From the NCBI GenBank assembly GCA_020740775.1, contig JAHEWK010000006.1:1984001-2048000 (forward strand): DNA of 64,000 nt, given 5' to 3'. Origin of the DNA: Ilyonectria destructans. Lineage: Eukaryota > Ascomycota > Sordariomycetes > Hypocreales > Nectriaceae. This document shows, piece by piece, positions 46,199-56,500 of the stretch. The translations under genes were made by a program, and so were the position numbers. The notes beneath the pieces were generated by a model that ran no database searches, was not told the DNA's origin, and saw only the letters and a list, made by a program, of their open reading frames with translations. How positions within the stretch are numbered: position 1 is the stretch's first letter; the number at the start of each line of letters is the position of its first letter.

Positions 46199-47002
46199 AT
46201 GTCTCCCGGAAAGATCTCACCGCTTGCCAAGGTGAAGGCGCTTTTGTTTGACGTCTTCGGCACCACCGTGGACTGGCGCGCCGCCGTCACCGAAGAGCTT
46301 ACCCTACGAGCCTTTCGCAAAGTCTCCTCCGACCTTCCCGATGGTCTCAAATCCCGCCTCCAGGCTCTCACTGAGGATGACTGGGAGAAATTCGCAGAGG
46401 AATGGCGAACCTCCTACGGCGACTTTTGCCATACGTTCAATCCCGAAACGGATCCATGGAAGACTGTCGACCAGCATCACCACGACAGTCTGGTTAGTTT
46501 GCTGGAGAGTTGGAACCTAACTGGCCTATTCAATGCAACGGAGTTACAGTCACTGAGCCTCGTGTGGCATCGTCTCCCCCCATGGAAGGACTCATCTGAC
46601 GGGCTGAAGAACCTGGGCCAGACCTACATCACCAGCACACTGTCCAATGGCAACACCAGTCTACTCCGTGATTTGGATGACTTTGGAAGTTTGGGGTTTC
46701 GAAATTTCTTCTCGGCGGAGAACTTCCGAGCTTACAAGCCGAACCCCGCTGTCTACCTCGGTGCTGCACGCGAGCTCGGTCTTGACCCCGAGGAGGTAGC
46801 ATTGGTTGCAGCCCACCTCAACGACTTGGAAGCCGCAAAAGCTTGTGGCCTCAGAACCATCTACGTCGAGAGGCCAAGAGAAGAAGAATGGGAAAAAGAC
46901 GACTCGAGGTATCAGGGGGCTAAGGGATGGGTTGACATCTGGATTGACGAGGAGGAAGATGGGTTTGTGACGCTGGCCCACAAGTTGAAGGAAGTTGCAT
47001 AG
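46199..47002 (+). CDS. HAD hydrolase, haloacid dehalogenase type II-like
   Basis: An intronless gene of 267 residues. HAD motif I is LLFDVFGTTVDW with the nucleophile Asp18. Motif II is TSTLSNGN (about 146-152). The motif III lysine is Lys180 in FRAYKPNPAVY, and the acid motif IV is VAAHLNDLEAAKACG with Asp209. This order fits (S)-2-haloacid dehalogenase-like enzymes, which replace a halogen on C2 of short acids using an aspartyl ester. Where bacterial enzymes have SSNxxD, this protein reads AAHLND, so substrate preference may differ. The frame is open for 14 codons upstream, but ATG 46199 is the first methionine. It is divergent from the membrane-protein gene. Confidence 0.88.
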   Translation: MSPGKISPLAKVKALLFDVFGTTVDWRAAVTEELTLRAFRKVSSDLPDGLKSRLQALTEDDWEKFAEEWRTSYGDFCHTFNPETDPWKTVDQHHHDSLVSLLESWNLTGLFNATELQSLSLVWHRLPPWKDSSDGLKNLGQTYITSTLSNGNTSLLRDLDDFGSLGFRNFFSAENFRAYKPNPAVYLGAARELGLDPEEVALVAAHLNDLEAAKACGLRTIYVERPREEEWEKDDSRYQGAKGWVDIWIDEEEDGFVTLAHKLKEVA

Positions 47003-48947
47003 GACGGAGACAAAACCGAAAAGGGATGGAGAAAAACGAATTCATGCATGATCGCCATTGGGAAATGGAAATCCGGCATTATATGAGTTGTCGTCTACGT
47101 CATCTGGCCTCAAATGCAGCTAGGACGAAGGGGATGAAAACCATGCATCGAACACGTAGCACTTAATCTCGAAAATACTTCGAATAAACCCAATCACACC
47201 CTAGCTGGCCTCTCCAGAGGCTCATTGTGTTCTAGATTGATGTATCCTTGTCCTCCCCCCCTCGCCCGTTCAATTCCCGAACAAGAAAAGCGTCGGTTTG
47301 ATTTAGGCGGCATACGATTGTCATGCTGATCCTACGTGCGTCCGCTTCGCCCTTTCTGACAAGGGATCATCGCTTCTGTGAATGATTCGGTCAACCATCG
47401 GATAGAGTTGGTGTTGGTGGCACCACAATATACCCTGCCCATGTAGGAGTTGTTGGTCTCACTTCGGCCACGCGTGTGGCGGCAGGCACGGCAGATGATG
47501 GTAACTTGAGGATTGCTTGTAACCAACGGCAGGATGTCGGGAACTTTACGGTTCACAGGGAAAAGAAACCGGGGGATTCGTGACATTGGCGGACAAAGCC
47601 ACACACCATGTTGGTCCTCAAGACGAGGGCGAGGGGGTTGCAGCAGTAGACTGACTCTGAGCTATTTCATGGCGAGATGAACTTGTCATTGCTCAGGAAG
47701 ATTGTACACCTATCATTGATAAGAGGAAGGAATATGTGCTTTGCGTACTACGTTGCTGAGGCTCAAAAGAAAGGTTGCCAGGCAAGTTTAGAGTTGGAGA
47801 CCATCTGTGTCTCAGCTAAGGGGCCGGTTTCTCCGTGTCTCACAGGGACCACGAAAGACAGAAGCAAGATCTGGGAACGGCGACAAGAAAGCTAGGGATT
47901 CCCGATGTGACCTCGAAGCCGGGATCGGTCTTGTAACTCAGCTCAACCCCTCCCATCTGTCTGTCACCACATTGATGTCCTGCAGAACAGTTGAGAAAAA
48001 GGTGGAGAAATGGAAATGCAAAAACGTAGACCCGTTAGTGATATGCACACCGAGAAGGGGTCCTCCCAGTGGTTTGTTGGCGTGCCCAATCCGTGGAGTG
48101 CCCGGCATGCTAGGTTCGCCGGGTTCATACCCGCTTGCCTGGGACCCCGGGAAAGGGGGCAGAAATAGGAGGAGACCCATTCCATAAACACCCGAGCCGG
48201 CCTTGAAACATCCAACGGCGGCGATGCCATGGGGTGTGAGGAGCCGAGCCAAGCCGCATCGTTGTCTGGGGTGGTCGCAGAACCCATGCATCGCGGACCG
48301 AGAATGCATTGGAAGGGGCCTAGTAGAGCCGCCACTTGGAGATTCTATGTCCGGGCTAGACTTTTGATCGAAGATGGGAGCACGTTAATGCCAACATCCG
48401 GCAGGGGAGTGGAATGGAGGGCAGCACTTCCCATGTGAAGATGCTAGCCCGGCGTAGGCCAATCGGTCCTATGCGGGAGGTTGGCTGTGACGACGGGCAG
48501 ATGCTCGGAGGCTATGGAAGTGAAGGGGGCGACGCAGGGAGGCGCGAGGCAGCCCGTCAATCTGGACAATTGAGGCTGTACCGCTACTCTGCTGGAGATT
48601 GAGTGCCTTGATATTCGCTGCGTCTGCGTTTACTTTGGATGAGAGATTGGACGTTGGAGGTTGATGTGAGTGCAGCCAAAGGGTGGGGTAAACTGGGCCC
48701 GCTGGCCCGGCCCATCTGCGACCTGCGACCTCAAGCTGCGGCCCCAAATACCCGAGAGACATTAACCGCAAGCCGAGCCCGGCAATCGAGTTTGCTGCGT
48801 AGGTAAGTAGGCATGGAGAGGCAGATGGCGTATATACTTGGCCTCGAGGTACCTGCCGTGCCGCCAATTAGCCCGGTGTCACACATGTGCTTGTTTTCCC
48901 CATGTCTGTTAATGCGGGGTGAAGGTGTGGTGGTTGTCGTCATTGTA

Positions 48948-49011
48948 GTTGCAAGCAAGCAGGCAAGCAAGCAAGCGAGCGAGAAAAAAAACCACACACA
49001 CACACACACAC
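48948..49011. repeat. (GCAA)n and (CA)n microsatellites
   Basis: GCAA units are followed by a short A-run and a CA run at 48993-49011. Confidence 0.85.
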
Positions 49012-49447
49012 TGCCTCTGGCTAGGAATTAGGCACTCCCTTTCGGAATATTATGCGGTGGGCTAGCCTCCGCCAAGCCCAGGTATCAAGTATAGCGTTGA
49101 CGGATTCCCGCTGGAGTATGCATCCTATGGCCCGTGAAATGTGGGATGGGGCGGTAGCCTCGTCTTTACCAGGCCCAGATAGGTACAGCCATGTAGGGAG
49201 TACTTTGCCCTTTGCCCTTTGCCATTTGCTAATGGCTGATAGGAAGTAGCGAGGCACGGCAATGGCAGTAGCTAATGATTCACTCGGTCGTTGGCCGCAC
49301 GATCGGGGGGTGTCGAGTTGGCCGAAGGATGTTCGTGGTTCGTCTTATCGGAGGGCTGCCGACAGGTCCCCGCCGACCGTCTCGGTCAACCAACTGCCTA
49401 CCGCGCTACAGCTGCTCCAGAGCGAACCTAGACAGGGACTGGGGGAG

Positions 49448-49488
49448 ACGGGGAGCAGACGGGGAGCAGACGGGGAAGAGACGGGGAC
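49448..49488. repeat. ACGGGGAGCAG tandem repeat
   Basis: Three to four imperfect 10-11 nt units. Confidence 0.7.
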
Positions 49489-50195
49489 CTTGAAGGCGGC
49501 GCTGAAGGAGGCTAGAGGTCAGCTACTGTACTCTCCGTGCAGTGGTTCCAGATTACCATGCTGCCAGGGCGGCCGCGTGGTGGTGGCATGCTCTGCACCG
49601 CGGAATGACAAGACCATCTCCCAAAACGGGCGGCCGTGTGAATTGAAACGGGACAAGGCTCGCTTCTCTCCGCGTCTGTTTCGTCGGATGGTGCCCAACT
49701 CTCCAACCTCGGACCTTGTCAGGACGAGACGGCCGGGAGGTGGAACGTCTCCCGGGTCGTCTGGGTCTGGACCTGTAGATCAGCATGGCACCAAAATCGA
49801 ACCAACAAGCCACTCTGCTCTTTATCCGCCTCACCTGGTGTGTGCGCTGGGAGGGGCGAGGAGAGCTACTACGTACGTATTTAGTAGGCATGTAACGACG
49901 GCGCAGACGAGAAAACGAGATCGAGCCAGAGATATCGAGGGACAGACCCGCCATTGCCGTGTACTGGAGCCGACAAGCGCGGAACCCATGAATAGTTTCG
50001 TGCGTTCCCGTCCCGGCACAGGTCTAGAGTCTCGTGTTGCTGCGTGTTGCTGCGTGTTGCTGATGCGGTTGCTGATCTCCTGTGGATATTTGTGTCATCA
50101 CCAACTGCAGCTGTGCATCGATTATCTGCGCCCTAGTCCCTTGCACCGTCACAGTACCCAACGGTACCTGACATAGCACACAGAAACATGGCCGC

Positions 50196-50288
50196 CGCTG
50201 CACCTTTCACTGCTGCACCTCTCGTTGCACCTTTCACTGCTGCACTGCTGCACTGCTGCACCTCTCATTGCATCTTTCACTGCACCTC
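50196..50288. repeat. CTGCACCTTTCA-type tandem repeat
   Basis: An interleaved array of CTGCACCTTTCA, GTTGCACCTTTCA and GCTGCACT units over about 90 bp. Confidence 0.75.
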
Positions 50289-51185
50289 CTAGCACCGCCG
50301 GCCGCCAGCACACGCCTCAACCGGTGCAAGCCAGCAGTTCAACCCCCTACAACCCTCTGGACAACAATCGCAGTGACAGGGTTCAACAAACAGTCTCCCC
50401 CTCCTCATCCCACCCAATCTCCCCTCCAGTTCTAGCTCCCCGGTCTGCCAGCACACCCGCCAAAAAATCCATGGCTTGTCTTCTTCGCGGTGCAACTGCT
50501 CGCAGCTAGAAAACTGTTGCTTTAGCTTGCTCCCTATGTACAGTGACACTACCCGCCGTCAGCACAGGCCACCGCCGCCGCCCCAACCCCAAAAACGCCC
50601 CCCAGCTACCTAGTCTTCCCCCGGAGAGGGACAGGGCCCCATACCACCCCGGGTACCTCGCTGGCAGACGACGCAGGCAAGCTCGCCAAGGTACTGTCGA
50701 GGTACAGTGCAGGGCCGCACCATGCCCCTAACCAGCTCTAACCACCAGGCTCTAACCACACCACACCACCCACAGCGCTGCGACCACCTGGTCCTGCTTG
50801 CTGCGTGCGTGCTGCGGCGTCCTGCAACCACCAGCCCAGGTGCAGCAGAAGAAGCAAAAAAAGGAAGAGGGTAAAAAAGGAAAAAAACGCAACCTAAAGG
50901 CATGGTGAGAGGAGGCAGGGGACCCAATAAATTCATGCTAGGGAGCGGAACAAAAGCGAGGACCGGCCGAAGAAAACTTTTTTTTCTTTTCTTCTTCCCG
51001 TGCAGCCCCCATCGTTGCATCATCCCTCCGAAGGATGCAGAATCGTACAGACAGAACAGGCAGGCCACGCAAAGGCCAAGCTGTCGCACGCCTCGGGAGG
51101 GTTGCGACAGAACCGCCACTTCGATACGGGCAGCCATTGGCTCCAGGCGCGCAAGCCTAGTTAAGGCATCTTCCGTCGTTGTTTC

Positions 51186-51247
51186 GGTCGAGTCAAGTTG
51201 AGTTACGTCGAGTCGAGTCAAGTCAAATCAAGTCGAATCAAGTCGAT
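51186..51247. repeat. Pentamer array (GTCGA/AGTCA)
   Basis: Degenerate five-base units GTCGA, GTCAA, GTTGA and GTCGA run for about 60 bp. Confidence 0.75.
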
Positions 51248-51325
51248 GTCGTCGTCCCGTGCGAGCACCGCATCGCCGCAACGCACCGCACCGCACCGCG
51301 ACGGTGCATTGTGAAAGCAGCCGTA

Positions 51326-51358
51326 GCTACCTTACCTACCTTACCTACCTTACCTACG
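51326..51358. repeat. CTTACCTAC nonamer array
   Basis: Three to four perfect copies of the nonamer. Related TACCTTAC/TACCTACC runs recur at 52347-52391. Confidence 0.8.
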
Positions 51359-52777
51359 ATTCCGGGGGCCCGGGTGGTTGCTTGCCGACCAACAGGGCCA
51401 AGACGGGCGACTAACGTTGGCAAGTAACCCTCGCCGTGCGTTGGTACCATCGACAGGCGACAGGCAGTCCAATAGGCAGGTAGCCATACCTACCGTCCAG
51501 GTTCCGAGAGGGGAGGGGGTTTAAGGGTAGTAGTCCCCAAGCTCCCAAGTAGGTACCTACCGAAGGTACCCAAGCAAATCCCATCCCCATCCCAACCCCC
51601 TCGACGAATTATTCTTTCAATCAATCGGATTAACGAATCCGCCTCGCTCCAGTCACCCAGCGAAATGGGCGCCCAGCAAGCGGCCTTGGAATCTCCCGGG
51701 GGTGTAGCGCGTCGTCCGCCTTTACCCTTCCGGATTCCTCCCTCGTCCTATCAGCACCCTTCCTACGCTTCACGCACCCTCGCTCCATGCTCATACGCTG
51801 TACTCCTGCTGCTCCTCGCTGCTTGTGCTTCGTCCCCAATAGAGACTTGCAGCACTGCAAATCCATCCTTTCGTCTACCGAGTACTCGCCGCACAGTACC
51901 TTGCTTACAGGTACCGGACGGGTCCCTCAGATTCGGTCCCCTTCCTCTGGCCGCTTCCTCTTCCTCATCTGGACCTTGCCCCCCTCCTCCTGGTGCCATT
52001 CACTTCTCTGCGGCCCCTCCCCTCTGTCCCCCCGGTGGTGACATTCCCTCCTCCAACCCCAAAGTCCTAGGTACCTTGCCTAGCAGCCGCTCCGGTACTA
52101 GATACCTAGCCTGCCCCCCGGCCTCGTCCTCTGGGGCCCCTTCTGGACGAGTGCCCAAGGCGGCTGTCTCGCCCACTCGTCCACTGTCCCCATGCCGCAC
52201 ACGCGCTGGATGGGTACCCGGAAACCTCCCTTACAGGTACCTCCCAGCCCGCCGCCTGCACACTGCCCGCTCACTGCCAGCCCACCCGCGATCCATGTAC
52301 CTGCCGGCTCCGTAGCATGTAGCATGGCCCTGTCGTTCCGGTGGGCTACCTTACTACCTTACCTACCTACCCATGAAGGTACCTACCTACTTAGCGAACT
52401 AGGCCCCCGCCCACAAAAAGTCTCCACTGTCCGTCTTCACTTCGCCGCCAGCGCCAGCGCCAGACCGTCCACGCCTCTCGACCAAACATCTTCCAAACCG
52501 GACTGCCCTCTCTCGCTCACTGCTCTGCTACTGTCCGGCTACTGCTCTTGCTGCTGCTAAACTCTTCCCTCGCCCGACAATTGCTGGTCACAGCTCGAAC
52601 CTCCCTCAAGCCACCCCCTCCTCGCTCCTCGCTTTCCATCCGCTCCGCTCGTGACGACGTCTTGTCAACTCCCCTCGACATCACTTCGAGCCTTGTCGCT
52701 GAGCCTCCCCTTTCCTCCCCCTCCATCCTTCGGTCTCCTCGACCTTCCGCCTCCGCAATCTTGCCGCCGCCGTCATC

Positions 52778-53572
52778 ATGGCAGGTCGAATGGTGCTGTA
52801 CAAGCTGGTGGTGTTGGGAGACGGTGGCGTGGGAAAGACGGCCCTCACCATTCAACTGTGTTTGCAGCATTTCGTCGAGACAGTGAGTCCCCCCAACCAG
52901 TTCTAGTTCAGCCTCGTGCTACCAGCTCCTCTCGGGAACCCCCCACGACTGACTCTCCGTTCCTCGCAGTACGACCCGACGATCGAAGATTCATATCGGA
53001 AGCAGGTCGTTATCGACGGTCAACCTTGCATGCTCGAGGTACTTGACACTGCTGGCCAAGAAGAGTACACTGCCCTACGAGATCAATGGATTCGTGACGG
53101 CGAGGGGTTTGTCCTAGTCTACAGCATTTCGTCGCGCTCGTCCTTCTCCCGCATCAAGCGCTTCCACCACCAGATCCAACGTGTCAAGGAGTCGTGTGCC
53201 TCATCGCCGTCGTACCCTGGCTCCCCCATCTCCGCCGCTAGCTCACAGCTGCCCGTGCCCATCATGCTCGTCGGCAACAAGAGCGATCGAGTCACCGAGC
53301 GAGAAGTCTCAACCCAAGAGGGCCACGCCCTCGCCCGCGAGCTGGGCTGCGAGTTCGTCGAGGCCTCAGCCAAGAATTGCATCAATGTCGAAAAGGCATT
53401 CTACGACGTGGTTAGAATCCTACGTCGGCAGCGACAACAGGCCTCCCGGCCCTCTGGTGGCTCTGGCGGTCGGCAACGAACGGGCAATGGCGACGCACAC
53501 CGAGACCGAGACCATAACCGACACCGAAGGAAGGATGGCGACCGGAACAAGTCCAAGTGTGTGGTGTTATGA
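52778..53572 (+). CDS. Ras-family GTPase (ras-2 type)
   Basis: Exon 1 (52778-52882) and exon 2 (52970-53572) are joined over an 87-nt phase-0 intron (donor GTGAGT, acceptor CGCAG), giving 235 residues. The P-loop is GDGGVGKT (14-21), switch I YDPTIEDSY (36-44), switch II DTAGQEEY (61-68), the guanine-specificity motif NKSD (138-141), and EASAK (166-170). A Ser/Pro-rich insert (about 111-127, CASSPSYPGSP) is typical of filamentous-fungal Ras-2 as opposed to Ras-1. The tail is basic and His/Arg-rich and ends CVVL, a CAAX box whose Leu favours geranylgeranylation. Ras-2 acts at membranes in hyphal growth, conidiation and MAPK/cAMP signalling. Every nucleotide-binding residue is intact. Gene-poor DNA lies on both sides. 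Confidence 0.94.
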
Positions 53573-56500
53573 GCAACCAAGCACCAATGAGAAGTCCATT
53601 CGGAATATGGAGGAGAAAGAAAGAAAGAGAAGGATAAGAGAGATACCGCTAACTGGAGGTTTGCCGGTGATGAGAGCCGCGGATGAGGGGTCGGGTTGTC
53701 GCAACCCCTCACCTACCAGAACAGGCTTGACGTCAAGTCTGGAGATGATTGGCGAGAAGCCGGAAGGGAACGGAGAGACGATTTATTCTTTATTGCGATT
53801 TTTAGATGGCCACATTTGCCCGACGACGAGGGCGACATGACGACGCAGCATCAAACGACGAACGAAAGCAGACCAGTTCCCGCACCGGCGAATGGCGTAC
53901 GAACAAAAAGAGGCATATTCTTGGGGCGCTAGGTATTCTTTTGACATTTATACTATTCTTCTTTGCAAAGTTACGGGCAAGACCTGGGCGTCAACTTATT
54001 CCCCGGATTCTGCCTGCCTCGCCTCGGACACATGTCAAAGGTCTGGGCGGGGCGGCAGTTGTGGGTGGGTGTGTTTCTGGAGTCTCTTGGGCCGAGTGCC
54101 TGTTTCTGCTTTCCCCCCTCTCCTGACTCCTTGCTTTGCGCACGCCTGGAACGAGAGGACATGCTTTCTTTCGGTGTCCTTGTTTGTTTTCTCTATTTTT
54201 CTTGGACACTGATGAAGAGGGCTGTATACTCGACACTGGCACCCTGGTTGGATTTTTACGGTTTTGTCACGCCAAGATCTTATGCGTGCCATACCTGGCC
54301 TGGAGGACCTTCTGCGCCTACCCGAAACCCCCTCGACCTACGGATGGTGGACAGACTTAGGGGAGGAGGGGCTAAGAGGGGGAGCGGGGGAAATCACTGA
54401 GCATGAAGAGGATGGATTGATCGGTGGAAGAATGGCTCTTCTTGGCCTGTCTTGGGCTAGGGCCGGGGTGGCTCAGTTGGCAACGACGGCTTGGACCTGG
54501 CAGGGAGGGAGGTGGAAGGGAGAAGCAGGGATGTCGTCGCCATGTACTCTGTACTATGTACGGGAGGAGAACGGAGGAAGAGGAGGATCAAGAGGGGCCT
54601 GGTGGACGAGGAAATGGAAATGGGATAAGACGATGCACTGTATCTACGCATGAGGCAATATTGGGGGCCTGCGGCCCTGGAATAAAAGCAGACCTGATAC
54701 CACCATACAAAGTTGAAGCACTTGGAGTAGAGATGCAGAGCTGCAGAGACGCAGACGATGCACCGTGTCCTGTCAGCGAGGCGGCCTAAGGTGTGCGTCA
54801 CTAAACGGGAAGGGGAATGGAAGCCCTACGGACGTTAGCCTTGTCCACGTCGGCCGCACTACGAGGGTAACGAGGCTAGGAGGCGTGGGTAGGTGTCGAA
54901 AGGCCGGGGCCCCTGGACCGCGAAGAAGCCCGATTGAGAAAATGGGACTAATTGCTGGGATGTTGCATGGAAAGGGAGGGAACCTAGGGAAGGGATGGGA
55001 TTGGGGGGTCGGTTGACGCCGACGCGTGTTGCGGCAGAGAGAGGGAGAGAGTGCGGACAGCGGTACTCATTTGTGATTCAGCTCTGAATCCGAGAGTTCA
55101 GCGGGTTCAATGGGTTCAGTTCCGGGAGAGGATTCAGTTGGAAAGGGAATTCAGTTCGGAGGGGAGGGTTCGATTCTGTGATCCGTTCTGGGATCTGGGA
55201 TGGGCGAGGAGCGACAGGGGGCGGGCAATAGAGTAGACAGCAGCGTTCGAAACAGGGCAGCATCTGTACATGCTCGACTGTATCCGTACGAAGTACAGGA
55301 CCGAACGAACGACAGACAGCATGGCGACTGGGGGGGCTGTGTCAACGCCTCAAATCCAGCCCATTTCATGCCCACATTCCATGCCCATCCCACGCCTCGC
55401 TCTGGCTTCCCCCGGCACTACTACGTAGTATCTCAGCCACGGACGAGCACGTTCCCGGTTCTCGCTGTCAATGCAGCACGCAGCTGCAAGAGCTGGACTG
55501 CAGATGCACTTCAGAACTAGGCACACCCACCACGCCTAGGCGGCGCATGCGCACACAGGCGTCTCTGTGTCTTTGTCTTTGTCTCGCGGGCCAGTATGGC
55601 AGCAAACAAGAACACTACTAACAAATAACTACGATACCAACAGGAGCTGCCTCGGTGGTGGACGGGCAGAAGCCCCCTTCCCTTCCCCGTCAGGCGGGTT
55701 CATGCCCAAGAACGCTCTCCCCCACTGCGAATGCGCTGTGGGCCTGGACGGTGGGGGGACTGTTCCGACGCTGGGATATTTTTTTTTCTTTCTGGTTTTA
55801 TTTTTAATTTAACTTTCTCTCTGGGCTCCCTCTCCCGGTGCGATGTTGCTGCGCGCTGGCCGTCGGGTAGTGTTGGTACCTACTACATGGCACGAGGAGG
55901 TAGGGAAGGTAGCTTCTCCCTGGTGGCAGGGCCCCAGTTTGGGGAGAGTGGGGGGACCAGCAGAAAGGCGAGATGGATGCAGCGGGAGCGAGGACAAGAG
56001 GGTTAGAGGCAGAGGGGAGAGAAGGATGTGTGTAGGAGTGGAGGAGGAGGAGGAGGAGGAGGAGGAGAAAGAAGTTGTTGGGGACGGATTCCCCAGACAG
56101 TGACAACCACAAGTTAGTGTTGTTCGAGAAAAGACAGACATGTGAATAGCCATGTACCAGCAAGTTGACGGTTCTATCAAGTGTCAACTGTCTATTCTGG
56201 CCCGTGTCAGATCTGTCGTCGTCGGTTTTGTCTACCTGCGCGGTCGTCTGTGCTCCCCCTCCGGACATAATAGTACCTGGTAAGTAAGTAACTTAGTCGT
56301 CGTTGGATATCCGTATCCGGAGTCGGAGGTCAGCACGCACCTCAACGATCTTCGGCCGTAGCCGCGTTGCTCAATCGCAAAAGGAAACCCGGGCGGGCAG
56401 AGCGAGCTGCAGAGGGGAAAGGGCTGGTGGTTGGCGTTAAACTCCCGTTCGCATCGCATCGTCGCCTACTACGTATGCCCATCCATATGCCATGTAACAT

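Larger units (their letters stand above)
47003..52777. other. Gene-poor interval upstream of ras-2
   Basis: 5.8 kb without a supported gene. It contains several microsatellites (listed separately) and many TACCTACC-type runs, densest within 1.5 kb of ras-2. The last 350 bp before ras-2 are C/T-rich and probably leader. A short upstream ATG frame (52294-52314) precedes ras-2. A 304-codon + frame (49262-50176) and a 90-codon - frame (47332-47604) have no recognisable features. Confidence 0.4.

Noticed and set aside
49262..50176. A 304-codon + frame
   Set aside because: Composition is random for GC-rich DNA, it spans microsatellites, and no motif, signal peptide or splice-supported extension is seen.
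54463..54510. tRNA A-box-like GTGGCTCAGTTGGCAA
   Set aside because: No matching B box, T-arm or acceptor stem follows at tRNA spacing.
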